A stretch of 64,000 bases of DNA from Xenophilus sp. AP218F. GTDB lineage: Bacteria; Pseudomonadota; Gammaproteobacteria; Burkholderiales; Chromobacteriaceae. Position 1 is the first letter of the stretch. Every line of letters begins with the position of its first letter. The notes under the pieces are model-generated. The model was not told the DNA's origin. It searched no databases and saw only the letters and a program-made list of their open reading frames with translations. This document shows, one piece after another, positions 8,151 through 16,707 of the stretch. The stretch spans positions 62,001 to 126,000 of the forward strand of contig NJIE01000026.1 in the NCBI GenBank assembly GCA_002213445.1, written 5' to 3'. The translations under genes were made by a program, and so were the position numbers.

Positions 8151-10154
8151 TCAGGCCTTTTCCAGCAGCAGGTAAAACTGCAGCGTGCACATTTCTTGCA
8201 TCTCTTCATGGGTCACATTCTTGATCACCATTTTCTCGACTTCGATATTGCACGGCAGAGAGTCCTTTGCCCTTTCCATCAAGGGCAAGAGCCGGGTATC
8301 CAGCGCGTTCTTCTTGTTGATCACCCGATAGCCGGTTTCCCGGCAGAATTTTTGAATTTCCCGCTCCGTGAAGAAGCGGATATGGGTGATATCCAGCAAG
8401 CCCTCGCGGGTATAGGTCCAATTGCCCTTCATCAACTCGCCGATCAAAACCAGATTGCGGACGTTGGGAATGCTGACCACCACCTGGCCCGTATCGGACA
8501 GGTAATCGCGCAGCTTGACCATCACTCGCCACGGGTCGTACATATGCTCCAGCACGTCGGCCAACAGGACGGCGTCCAGCGAGCCCTTGGCGATGCCCTC
8601 CTTTTCCAGATCGAAATCCTCGAACATGCCCACCAGCACCTTGTCGAGTTGACGCCCGGCCAGCTCCGCCGCCGCCTGGTTGGCCTCGATCCCCCAAACC
8701 TGGCAATCCGGAAAGCGCCGCTTGGCCAGCGCGCCGTTGCCGCCGCCGGCGCAACCGACATCCAGCAGCAGCTTGGGCGGCTTGCTTAGCATATCGATCA
8801 GATCCTGGCGGCCCGTGGTGTGATAGCCCGCCGTCACATCATGGGATTCGATATTCAGGTATTCCTGCCAGACATACTGCCCCTGCTTCTCCGGGAAGCG
8901 CCGCGCCAGCTGATCGATCAGCTCCACCAGCCGGGCAGCGGCCTTGCCGTCGGTGCCGGCATTGAAATAATCCTTGCGCGCGGCAGCCGCCTCCAGCCAC
9001 TGCCGACGAAAGTCCGGCTCCCCGAACAGTTTGGCCAAAGCCGGCGCCACTTCCGGCAGTTCCAATACCATGATTCCGTCGTTGGCGCCGAAGCTGCCGC
9101 CGACCACGCTGCCGAAATTGCTCATCACGCTGATCGCCGGGGTATCCGACAACAACGCCTCGATCGACAGATTGGAGTCGTAGGAGATGACCGCATCGCC
9201 AGCCGCCGTCCAGTATTTGGAGTCGCTGATCGCATAGCGCGCATACTCTCGAACCCCCAGGCTATCGGCCACCGAGAAGAAGCTCTCGCGCAACTGGTCG
9301 GCGGAGCCGGCCGTAGTCAAACGGTCCTTGTACACCAGCCAGGCGTTGTCGAAGCCGGCGTCGCGCAGCTGCTTGATGGTCTGGCAGGCTTCTATCATCT
9401 GACTGATGGCGTCGCGATCGTCCAGGAAGCTGAGGCCGGCGTTCCAGGTAGAGCCCCAGACTATCCACTGGCCGTCCAGAGGCAACTGGAAGGAATTGGC
9501 GATGCTGGCGCGGATCTCGTCCCGCTTGGCGCTCATCGCCGGGATGACATCCCAGGCCGCTTCGCCGACAGCGAATATCTTGCTTGCCGGCACGCCCAGG
9601 TCCAGGAAGTACTCGACGCTGCGCCGGCTGGGCACCGCCAGATGCTCGGAGAGTATCTTCTCGCCGATATAATCGCGCCCCATCCCGGTGCCATGCACCA
9701 GCTGCAGCACCGGTATCTTCTTGTGGCGCGCCCACAAGGCCAGCAGCTTGCCGTCTCGCAGCACGTCCTCATTCAGCAGCGCGATCTCGATATCGCACAG
9801 CGCCGACATGTCTTCCAGCATCTTGAACAGGCCGCGCGTCGCCGGAAGTTCGTTCCGGATCGACTGCAGCAGCGTCTCCTTGACGCTGGCGTCCTGCAAT
9901 CCCTCGGCAAGCTCGCAGACGAACGCGTCATCCCGCACCCGTTCCAGCAGCGGCGCGATCTCCTCGGCCATGCCCAGATTGGCGGAAATCGGCAGCGCGA
10001 CCAGCTCGCTGCCCGCCTCCTGTATCGCCTGCCGCAAGGCGTCGCTGATCAGATAGTCAGGCACCAGAACCGCACGGGGACGCCCTTGCAGATATTGTTT
10101 CAGCACCGGCAGGTTCTTTTCCCACAGCGCATAGATCAAGGCAGTCGGGTTCAT
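8151..10154 (-). CDS. Fusion of glycosyltransferase-like domain and SAM methyltransferase
   Basis: A 667-residue protein. Residues about 1-430 resemble GT-B-like surface-polysaccharide enzymes (VLQLVHGTGMGRDYIGEK, then IFAVGEAAWDVIP). Residues about 450-620 are a class I methyltransferase with the SAM-binding motif LLLDVGCAGGGNG and the following LADVLEHMYDPW. The ATG at 10154 is chosen because it overlaps the stop of the upstream methyltransferase gene (ATGA) and has GGAG upstream; the frame stays open further 5' but without support. It probably adds and/or methylates a sugar on the flagellar glycan. The N-terminal assignment is the less certain part. Confidence 0.75.
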   Translation of the reverse strand: MNPTALIYALWEKNLPVLKQYLQGRPRAVLVPDYLISDALRQAIQEAGSELVALPISANLGMAEEIAPLLERVRDDAFVCELAEGLQDASVKETLLQSIRNELPATRGLFKMLEDMSALCDIEIALLNEDVLRDGKLLALWARHKKIPVLQLVHGTGMGRDYIGEKILSEHLAVPSRRSVEYFLDLGVPASKIFAVGEAAWDVIPAMSAKRDEIRASIANSFQLPLDGQWIVWGSTWNAGLSFLDDRDAISQMIEACQTIKQLRDAGFDNAWLVYKDRLTTAGSADQLRESFFSVADSLGVREYARYAISDSKYWTAAGDAVISYDSNLSIEALLSDTPAISVMSNFGSVVGGSFGANDGIMVLELPEVAPALAKLFGEPDFRRQWLEAAAARKDYFNAGTDGKAAARLVELIDQLARRFPEKQGQYVWQEYLNIESHDVTAGYHTTGRQDLIDMLSKPPKLLLDVGCAGGGNGALAKRRFPDCQVWGIEANQAAAELAGRQLDKVLVGMFEDFDLEKEGIAKGSLDAVLLADVLEHMYDPWRVMVKLRDYLSDTGQVVVSIPNVRNLVLIGELMKGNWTYTREGLLDITHIRFFTEREIQKFCRETGYRVINKKNALDTRLLPLMERAKDSLPCNIEVEKMVIKNVTHEEMQEMCTLQFYLLLEKA

Positions 10155-11410
10155 ACCGCATCTCCGGATTTCGGCTTGGACAACAGGGCGATCAGGTTGC
10201 GTTGCAATTGATATTCCAGGCACGACGCCAGCGGGACGCCGTCAACGTCGCAGAACGCGCGCGTCTCTTCGCGCTGATGCCAGTTCCGGGTGAAACTCTG
10301 AACGTTCCGGTCCCAGTACTCGCTCATCGCCCAGCCATTCAGCAAAGCGCCGTGCCGCGGCGAAAGGTCTTGCCAATCGATCGCGTCGAGCCGCCCCAAG
10401 AAGGTGGACAGCAAGGCGTAGGCGACGCCGCGGTTGCGCATGCGGCCAAGATGGCGGTCGAAAGCGGCGCGCCACTCATCCGGCGGCAGGTTCAGCCACG
10501 GGGCCAGAGCCTCCAGCCGAATCGGCCTGGCATCCCGCAAATACTGGCTGATTGCTTGGTCTTGCTCCAGCCAGGTCTGATTGGCGGCCGTATCGACGCT
10601 GTTTTCCAGCACCACCATGAAGCGACCGGTGGCGATGCTGCTCAAGCAGCCGAAAAAGTGCTGTTCCAGAAAAACCGCCATCTCCAGCAGGGCGTCATCG
10701 CACGCCAGCCAGGACAACTGCCGGCGCCACCATGCCGACGCTTGCAGGGGCATGGCGAAAGCGGGGTGAGGATACTCGCCGCAAATGAAACTGCCATAAG
10801 GAACGATGCCCAGCACCTTCAGCCCCACCTCGTCGGCGGCGGAACGCAGGCGTTCGCCGGACAAATGCATATTGAATGCATTGTTTCCCTGCGCCAGCAA
10901 GTCTTCCACGGTGACGGTCTCGCCGCGGGCGAAGCTGAGATGATCGAGCGAATAAATGTCGAAAATCAGCCTGCCCCCGGGCCTTACCACTCGTTTCCAC
11001 TCCGCCAGCACTTTCTCGATGTGGGGAAAGTGGGTCATCACATTCAGCGAAATCAGGCTATCAAAGCTCTGGTCGTCGAATGGCAACTGCTGCACATCGC
11101 CTTGCCGCAACGTGATGGGTTGGCCGGCGGCCAGACGCAGGCACTCGTCCAGCATCGCCTGGGAGCTGTCGGTGCCGGAGAGCGCATAACCCTTGGCGAT
11201 CAGCGGCAAAGAGGCGCGCCCCGTGCCGATGCCGACGTCCAGCACATCGCGCCCCAGCAGAAAGCGCTCGCACAACTCCACCTCCACCGCGTTCTTCAGG
11301 CGATTGGCGTCGGTATTCTCAACCATCCGGCCGGAGTACCACTTGACCATGTTCCGGTCTTTCCAGGCGTCGGTTTTCCAACTGATAAGGTCCTGCTCGG
11401 AAGTACTCAT
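10151..11410 (-). CDS. Class I SAM-dependent methyltransferase
   Basis: A 419-residue protein starting MSTSEQDLISWKTDAW. The SAM motif DVLDVGIGTGRASLPL is near residues 55-70, followed by LSGTDSSQAMLDECL and RVVRPGGRLIFDIYS, the standard methyltransferase core. Residues about 230-419 form an extra domain I do not recognise. The start at 11410 has GGAG 8-9 bases upstream; the frame is open further upstream, but that part overlaps the next gene. It is the second gene of a tightly packed group with a PIG-L deacetylase and other methyltransferases. Probable role: methylation of a flagellar nonulosonic acid or of a linked sugar. Confidence 0.78.
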   Translation of the reverse strand: MSTSEQDLISWKTDAWKDRNMVKWYSGRMVENTDANRLKNAVEVELCERFLLGRDVLDVGIGTGRASLPLIAKGYALSGTDSSQAMLDECLRLAAGQPITLRQGDVQQLPFDDQSFDSLISLNVMTHFPHIEKVLAEWKRVVRPGGRLIFDIYSLDHLSFARGETVTVEDLLAQGNNAFNMHLSGERLRSAADEVGLKVLGIVPYGSFICGEYPHPAFAMPLQASAWWRRQLSWLACDDALLEMAVFLEQHFFGCLSSIATGRFMVVLENSVDTAANQTWLEQDQAISQYLRDARPIRLEALAPWLNLPPDEWRAAFDRHLGRMRNRGVAYALLSTFLGRLDAIDWQDLSPRHGALLNGWAMSEYWDRNVQSFTRNWHQREETRAFCDVDGVPLASCLEYQLQRNLIALLSKPKSGDAV

Positions 11411-11430
11411 TGTCGTTATCTCCAGAAAAC

Positions 11431-12099
11431 TCAAATCACTCTCTGCCGGAACAGGACAAAGGCCTCGGCGGCGGCGACGCCGGCGCTGGCGCCGCGCCAG
11501 GCGGCCAGATGGCATGCGCCTTCGATAGAACGCGGATGGGGAAAGGGCCTCATTTCCCCCGCATACGCGGCCAGCGCGGCTTTCTTCTTTTCCAGATGCG
11601 GGCCGATATCGACAAACCAGTTGGCGACAAAGGCATGGCCGGACCATTCGGTGGACGACGGCACTTCGAAACAGAGTATGGTCCGCACGCAGTGCTCCGG
11701 TTGCGGTCGGCAAGCGGTGACCACCGCGTTATGCGTGACGCGGTGGTCGACGTTCAAGTCCTGGGCAAAATGGGTGTACACCACCTCAGGGCGATGCCGC
11801 GCCACCTGCTCCTCCACCACTTTGACCAGATCCAGCAGCTCTACGCCGTCCAGCCGATTGTCGGGAAAGTCGAGCAGCGTCAGCGACGTCACGCCCAACG
11901 CCTCTCCCGCCTCCCGAGCCGCCGCCCGCAAAGCCTGAAAAGCCGCTTCTTCCGCAGGTCCGCGGCTCGCCAGGCCCTGGGCCAGGATCAGCACGTGCAC
12001 CTCGTCGCCGCGCGCGACATGGGCCGCCATCGTCCCTCCGCATCCCAGCACTTCGTCATCCGGGTGCGCCGCCACCACCAGCACCGTCTGTCTTGTCAT
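11431..12099 (-). CDS. PIG-L/LmbE-family deacetylase
   Basis: A 222-residue protein with the zinc-binding motif AHPDDEVLGCGG at residues about 9-20 and the partner motif LNVDHRVTHNAV near 118. These are the signatures of the PIG-L family, which removes N-acetyl groups from GlcNAc-type sugars. The ATG at 12099 overlaps the stop of the upstream methyltransferase (ATGA). In a nonulosonic acid cluster it may deacetylate an amino sugar so that another acyl group can be added, which would fit the nearby acyltransferase and WbqC-family genes. The substrate is inference. Confidence 0.85.
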   Translation of the reverse strand: MTRQTVLVVAAHPDDEVLGCGGTMAAHVARGDEVHVLILAQGLASRGPAEEAAFQALRAAAREAGEALGVTSLTLLDFPDNRLDGVELLDLVKVVEEQVARHRPEVVYTHFAQDLNVDHRVTHNAVVTACRPQPEHCVRTILCFEVPSSTEWSGHAFVANWFVDIGPHLEKKKAALAAYAGEMRPFPHPRSIEGACHLAAWRGASAGVAAAEAFVLFRQRVI

Positions 12100-12758
12100 G
12101 GTTTCCTTGCCACAAAGCTCCACATCGCCAGCACGCCAGGCTCGGGAGCCTGTCTCTCGATGATTTTTTCTTCCAATGCCAGCCATTCCCAGCCGGCAAA
12201 CAGATCCCGCAGATGCTCGCCATCGCTGAAATGCACGCGCCCCACCCCGGCAAACATGCCCTGCTCGTAAGCTTGCCGCGTCCAGACATCCTCGGCGCCA
12301 GAGCCGCGGCGGTAATCCTCATGCCGCGTCGAAAACCAGTCCACCCCGATGTACAGGCCGCCGGGAGCCAGGCGCTCGGCAACTCTTGCCAGCGCCGAGC
12401 GGATGTCCAGTTCGCAGTTGTGGGTCAGCGCCGCCCGGTCAACCACCAAATCGAAAGGCCCCAAGAAGGGTATCTCTGCGCAAAAATCCGCCACTTGCAC
12501 CGCGTCTTGCAACATGGGGAAATCGCGGGCCACCCGAGCCGCAGCGCTGGCGCTGCCCTCCACCGCGCAATAGCGCCAGCCTTGCGCCAGGAAAAAGGGA
12601 ATATTGGCGCCGACCCCGCACCCCAGCTCCAGCATGCGGACCTCGGACGGCAAATGCCGCGCGTGCCGCCGACACAAGCTGACCAGATCAGACCATGGCC
12701 AGCGGCTCAGATGCGCGCCGTCGGCAAATTGCCGCTCCCAGTCCGGGGAAAAACCCAT
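12096..12758 (-). CDS. Class I SAM-dependent methyltransferase
   Basis: A 220-residue protein with the SAM motif MLELGCGVGANIPFFL near residues 42-57, an acidic residue after the second strand (CAVEGSASAA), and the post-motif RLAPGGLYIGVDWFS. It has a strong AGGAGG before its ATG and lies 10 bases after the WbqC-family gene. Substrate unknown; probably a sugar of the flagellar glycan. Confidence 0.78.
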   Translation of the reverse strand: MGFSPDWERQFADGAHLSRWPWSDLVSLCRRHARHLPSEVRMLELGCGVGANIPFFLAQGWRYCAVEGSASAAARVARDFPMLQDAVQVADFCAEIPFLGPFDLVVDRAALTHNCELDIRSALARVAERLAPGGLYIGVDWFSTRHEDYRRGSGAEDVWTRQAYEQGMFAGVGRVHFSDGEHLRDLFAGWEWLALEEKIIERQAPEPGVLAMWSFVARKP

Positions 12759-12768
12759 TACGCCTCCT

Positions 12769-13452
12769 TTAGAACGGCAAACCTGCGCCGGAACCAGCGC
12801 AATTCATCCACCAGTCCAGCACCGCCAGACCAGGCTCAAACTCGCCATGCAGCTGCGGGTACGGGACTGGCGCGAAGGATTGATAGTCGATGGCGATACC
12901 CGCCGCCGCGAAATCCTGCTCGCGCAGATAGCTCCGCCCCAACGCGCCCGAGAAATAATGATCGGCGTCGAAGTGCCGGCACAAATCCAGAACCAAATCC
13001 GACTTTCGTCCCATGGCGGGCAGCTGGCTGCTGCGCGCCAGGCGAGTATCGATTTGCAGCTCAGCCAGCCAGAACTGCAATTGCGCCCAGCAAAAATCGG
13101 CCAGATTGCTGGTTTCCAACCGATACAGCGGCTCCAGCCGCGCAAACTTGGCGCGAAAGTCCGGCGCGCGGGCATAGTTCTGGGCAATCGCCCGCAAGTG
13201 TTTGTCGCGCCAGGGTTGGCTGTCGTCGATCTGCGTCGCCAGCAGGGTCGATTGCAAATGCCCCTTCTGCAAGACCGGTATCGTCAGCCACTGCGTCCCG
13301 CCCGCTCCCTTGATCCGGTTGCGATTGATGAAGCTGTTGCGCTCGAACTGAACGGTATCGAGAAACACGAACCAGTCCGAGCGCGCGATCTTTTCGAAAT
13401 ATCCCAGCCAGGGCAGATAGGCCGGCTGGTGGGCTGACAGTACGCGCCTCAC
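12769..13452 (-). CDS. wbqC: WbqC-family protein
   Basis: A 227-residue protein starting with a GTG codon, whose GTGA overlaps the stop of the acyltransferase gene. The start VLSAHQPAYLPWLGYFEKI and the following FVFLDTVQFERNSFINRN are the hallmark of the WbqC family, found in O-antigen and flagellar glycan clusters. The biochemical role of WbqC proteins is not firmly established. Its place between an acyltransferase and a methyltransferase suggests a step in decorating the nonulosonic acid. Confidence 0.85.
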   Translation of the reverse strand: MRRVLSAHQPAYLPWLGYFEKIARSDWFVFLDTVQFERNSFINRNRIKGAGGTQWLTIPVLQKGHLQSTLLATQIDDSQPWRDKHLRAIAQNYARAPDFRAKFARLEPLYRLETSNLADFCWAQLQFWLAELQIDTRLARSSQLPAMGRKSDLVLDLCRHFDADHYFSGALGRSYLREQDFAAAGIAIDYQSFAPVPYPQLHGEFEPGLAVLDWWMNCAGSGAGLPF

Positions 13453-13928
13453 GCGCCGTTCCCGCCAGCGGCAACCCTGTCGCGGTAATATGCGGGCTTG
13501 ACCTGCATCGGATTGCCGAACACCAGTGAGTAGTCCGGGATCTCCACCGCATCAACAATGGTGCCCGCCGCGACTACGCAATAATTGCCGATCACCGCGC
13601 CGCCCTTGACCAGGCTATGCGAGCCGATGAATACGTGATGACCTATCGTGATGTCCCGACGCTCTATCTCCTCTTGAATGCCCAAGCAGCGCTTGTGAGA
13701 ATCGGCGCAATTGATCGCCACGAAAGAGGCGATGTCGCAGTCCGCGCCAATCGTCACTCTGGAGCCCTTGGCATTGACTTCGGACATTGCGCCTATGCAC
13801 GTTCGCTCCCCGATTATCGGCTCGCCATGGATCCAGACCAGCGGATGGAAACGATTTGCGCGAAAGTCCGTCAACTCCGTGAATGCTGTTTGCAAATCCT
13901 GAATAATTGAATCCCGATCCTGCTTCAT
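13449..13928 (-). CDS. Left-handed beta-helix acyltransferase
   Basis: A 159-residue protein built from hexapeptide-type repeats (PIIGERTCIG, VTIGADCDIA, ITIGHHVFIG, AVIGNYCVVAAG), the left-handed beta-helix of sugar O- and N-acyltransferases. It is translationally coupled to the NeuB-like gene before it (ATGA) and to the WbqC-family gene after it. Since no GNAT-type PseH is visible in the cluster, this enzyme is one candidate for an N-acylation in nonulosonic acid synthesis. It may instead O-acetylate the finished sugar. Confidence 0.8.
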   Translation of the reverse strand: MKQDRDSIIQDLQTAFTELTDFRANRFHPLVWIHGEPIIGERTCIGAMSEVNAKGSRVTIGADCDIASFVAINCADSHKRCLGIQEEIERRDITIGHHVFIGSHSLVKGGAVIGNYCVVAAGTIVDAVEIPDYSLVFGNPMQVKPAYYRDRVAAGGNGA

Positions 13929-14995
13929 TCCACTTTGCCTCCACTCATGTCGCTTAAGCGCAGCATCTTCCCGGCGCGAATTGGAACCGCGGCTTCGAGG
14001 CCGAGCATTTGCTGCAACATTTCCGGCGGCAACCCGTTGCCCGGTCTGCGCAAACCGATATTCAGTTCGGTCAGCGCCTCTCCCTCGCCAATATCCCGCA
14101 AGGCCACCACGCTGCGGCGCGCCAGCGTCCTCATCTCTCGCTCCGCGGCTGTCGGGCGAACTCGGGGATCGCCCAGCAATCTATCCGCCAGATGAATACC
14201 CTCCAACCATTCCGCCAGGCTATCTGGCTCCTCGGAAAACCAGTGGTCCGGCCCAGGCAAGCCGTGGTCCAGCGTGAAATGCTTTTCAAACAGGCAGGCG
14301 CCCAAACCGCGGGCCAAAGCGGCGGCCAACGGACCCTGGGTATGATCCGAGAAACCCAGGCACAGGCCGGGGAAGGCGTGGCGGAGCGTATTCAGTTTGC
14401 TCAGATTCGCATCCCCCGGCGGCGTCGGATACTGGGATGTGCACAACAGCAAGACCACGGGATGGCCGTCGAACCACCCGGCAGCCTCCAGCGCCTGGTG
14501 CACCTCGGCCAGATCGGCCATGCCGCAGGACAGGATCAGCGGCAGGCTTGCCGCGCGGTACTGCCTGATCAGCGGCAGATTGGTGAAATCATCGGAGCCG
14601 ATCTTGATTGCGGGGACGCCGATCTCGAGCAAGAGCTGCAGGTCGCCGATATTCTGGGGAGTCGAAAGAAACAGGATGCCGCATTGCTCGCAATGGCGCT
14701 TGATGGCCCGCCACTGATCGGGGCTGAACTCGTGGCGCTTGAACATTTCCAGCATCGGCTCGGTGACGCTGCGGCCCTGCGATTGATAGGTATAGGTTTG
14801 TTCGGGATCGCCGCAGAACTCCTCCGCCTTGAAGGTCTGGAACTTGACGGCGTCGGCGCCGGCCGCCTTGGCGGCCTCTATCATGCGCAGCGCCAGCGAC
14901 AGATCGCCGTTATGGTTGATGCCGACCTCGGCTACGGCAAAAGGCGGCTGCCCCGGCCCGATCAGGCGCTCTCCGATTTTGATCTGTTTTTCCAT
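13925..14995 (-). CDS. NeuB-family nonulosonic acid synthase (second paralogue)
   Basis: A 356-residue enzyme that condenses phosphoenolpyruvate with a 6-carbon amino sugar to give a 9-carbon nonulosonic acid. The motif FAVAEVGINHNGDLSLAL (about 19-36), AVKFQTFKAEEF, and LGFSDHTQGPLAAALARG are classic NeuB features. Residues about 295-350 form the C-terminal SAF (antifreeze-like) domain (ARRSVVALRDIGEGE). It reads more like sialic or legionaminic acid synthases than like PseI. It lies 1 base after pseG and shares the cluster with a second NeuB at 16700-17770, so which one acts in which branch cannot be told from sequence reading alone. Confidence 0.88.
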   Translation of the reverse strand: MEKQIKIGERLIGPGQPPFAVAEVGINHNGDLSLALRMIEAAKAAGADAVKFQTFKAEEFCGDPEQTYTYQSQGRSVTEPMLEMFKRHEFSPDQWRAIKRHCEQCGILFLSTPQNIGDLQLLLEIGVPAIKIGSDDFTNLPLIRQYRAASLPLILSCGMADLAEVHQALEAAGWFDGHPVVLLLCTSQYPTPPGDANLSKLNTLRHAFPGLCLGFSDHTQGPLAAALARGLGACLFEKHFTLDHGLPGPDHWFSEEPDSLAEWLEGIHLADRLLGDPRVRPTAAEREMRTLARRSVVALRDIGEGEALTELNIGLRRPGNGLPPEMLQQMLGLEAAVPIRAGKMLRLSDMSGGKVE

Positions 14996-14996
14996 C

Positions 14997-16022
14997 TCAG
15001 CCCCTGCGTGTATTCAAACCGCGCAGCGCCCGCTCCGCGCCCAATCCGTCCGCCAGCGCGAATGCCGCCCTCGACGCGTCGCTCAGCATCCTGCCCTCCC
15101 ATCGCGACAACGCCATCGCATAGTCGTCAGGCGTCAAGCCGGCCGCTGCGCCGAGGCTGATCGCCGCGCCCGCCGACGTCAGCGCCCGCTCGACTTCTTT
15201 CTGGTTGTCGTCCAGCACGGAAACCAGCGCCGGCAATCCCAGCGCGCAACGCTCCCAACTGGCGGAGCCCGCGCCGCCCAGGGCCAGATCCGCCTCCAAC
15301 ATCAGCCGCGCCATGTAATCGATCTGATGGTGATGACGCCAGCCCAGCCTCCCGCAAAGCTGCTCGATGCCGGCGGGGTCGGGGTGGCTGCCGCCGGTCA
15401 CCACATCCAGCTGCCAGCCGGGCGCAAGCAGCGCCACCCCGCGCAAAGCCTTCAAGGTTTCATTGCCGTCGTCGCTGCTGCTGAAAAACACCAGCAGCCG
15501 CCCGATTTCCTGCCGCACCCGGCTCTGTTCCCGCAGTCGCGCGAACTCCGGCCGCAGCAAGGCGTAGCCGGGGCCCAGCATCAGCTCGCACTCGGGCGGC
15601 ACCAAGCCGCGATAACGCCCGCGCTCCGGCCGGACATCGTTCTGATCCAGCAAGACATCGCAGTCGTGTCGGCGATCGGCCATGTCGTCTATCGCCAACA
15701 GCCGCCGCCCATCGACGCGCAGCTTGCGCTCCCAGCGCTCGTCCAGCCCGTAGTGATCGACAACGACGCAATCCACCGGCCAGCTCGCCAACGCCGCCAG
15801 GCATTGGTCGGCGTCGTCCTCCTGCGTCGAACTCTCCGCCAAAGGCAGCAGCCGGCACCCGGCAGCCTCGGCGATTTTCCGCCAGGCAAGAGGCAAGCCC
15901 CGGCTGGCCAGCAGCACCTCGCCGCCCCTTTCCTGCCAGGGGTGGAGCAACGCCAGGCTGCGCACCAGATGGCCGCCGCCTACGCCCGGTCCGGCGTCAC
16001 AGCGCAGCAGAACCCGCCGCAT
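14997..16022 (-). CDS. pseG: PseG: UDP-2,4-diacetamido-2,4,6-trideoxy-beta-L-altropyranose hydrolase
   Basis: A 341-residue GT-B-fold enzyme that removes UDP from the diacetamido-altrose intermediate of pseudaminic acid synthesis. The N-terminus MRRVLLRCDAGPGVGGGHLV contains the family GxGHxxR motif with its catalytic His. Later, VDHYGLDERWE and LALGGAGSASWERCALGLP (nucleotide-binding part) match the family. The ATG at 16022 is chosen; the gene overlaps the end of pseF by 26 bases, and the longer frame would run deeper into pseF. Confidence 0.87.
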   Translation of the reverse strand: MRRVLLRCDAGPGVGGGHLVRSLALLHPWQERGGEVLLASRGLPLAWRKIAEAAGCRLLPLAESSTQEDDADQCLAALASWPVDCVVVDHYGLDERWERKLRVDGRRLLAIDDMADRRHDCDVLLDQNDVRPERGRYRGLVPPECELMLGPGYALLRPEFARLREQSRVRQEIGRLLVFFSSSDDGNETLKALRGVALLAPGWQLDVVTGGSHPDPAGIEQLCGRLGWRHHHQIDYMARLMLEADLALGGAGSASWERCALGLPALVSVLDDNQKEVERALTSAGAAISLGAAAGLTPDDYAMALSRWEGRMLSDASRAAFALADGLGAERALRGLNTRRG

Positions 16023-16707
16023 AGCCAAGCGCCTCTCTCGCCAGACATTCGGCCAGACGGAAATCGTCCAGCGTATCGATATCGACAGAGCGGACAAACG
16101 GCATCAGATGCGCTTTCATGCCGGGGCCGTAAAACTCTTTCGCCAGGCGAAACGCCTCCACATGCGCCGCGTAGGTGCTGCCATTGCCCGCCACCAGCGC
16201 GCCGATCTCGCGGCTGGGCAGATTGCACAGTTCAGGCCACATCGGCGTCGCTCGTCCATCCTCCGCGTACTTCAGCGCCTGATACGGATAATGAGTGTAC
16301 TGGGTGGCCGCCAGCGCGAAATCGCAGACTCCCGGCTCCAGCAAATCCATTACCGCGCGGATGTCCGCCGCGTTGCGCAGGGGCGCAGTCGCATACAGCG
16401 CGCACAATGTGCGATAGTCCCGTCCCTGCGCCGACTCCCGCGCCAGCAGTTCCAGCGACACCTCGGCCACGCTCGCCGCATCGCTGCCCAGCGCCGGCGG
16501 CCGCCGGTCCACCTCCGCGCCGCAAGCGCGCGCCAAGGCTTCGATTTCATCATCGTCGGTCGACACCAGCACACGGTCGAAGCAGCCGGCCTGCAAGGCC
16601 GCCTCAACGGTGTAAGCCAGCATCGGCCGGCCCAGAAAGTCGAGGGCGTTCTTGCGCGGCAGCCGCTTGGAGCCGCCTCTTGCCGGGATCAGCGCCAGAT
16701 TAGCCAT
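15997..16707 (-). CDS. pseF: PseF/NeuA-family CMP-nonulosonic acid cytidylyltransferase
   Basis: A 236-residue enzyme that activates the nonulosonic acid with CTP to give the CMP-sugar donor. The motif LALIPARGGSKRLPRKN at the N-terminus is the CTP-binding signature. LVSTDDDEIEALA and the C-terminal SVDIDTLDDF (metal-binding Asp) complete the family pattern. The ATG at 16707 overlaps the previous gene by 8 bases; another ATG 15 bases upstream is possible. PseF is preferred over NeuA because PseB, PseC and PseG homologues are in the same run. Confidence 0.85.
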   Translation of the reverse strand: MANLALIPARGGSKRLPRKNALDFLGRPMLAYTVEAALQAGCFDRVLVSTDDDEIEALARACGAEVDRRPPALGSDAASVAEVSLELLARESAQGRDYRTLCALYATAPLRNAADIRAVMDLLEPGVCDFALAATQYTHYPYQALKYAEDGRATPMWPELCNLPSREIGALVAGNGSTYAAHVEAFRLAKEFYGPGMKAHLMPFVRSVDIDTLDDFRLAECLAREALGYAAGSAAL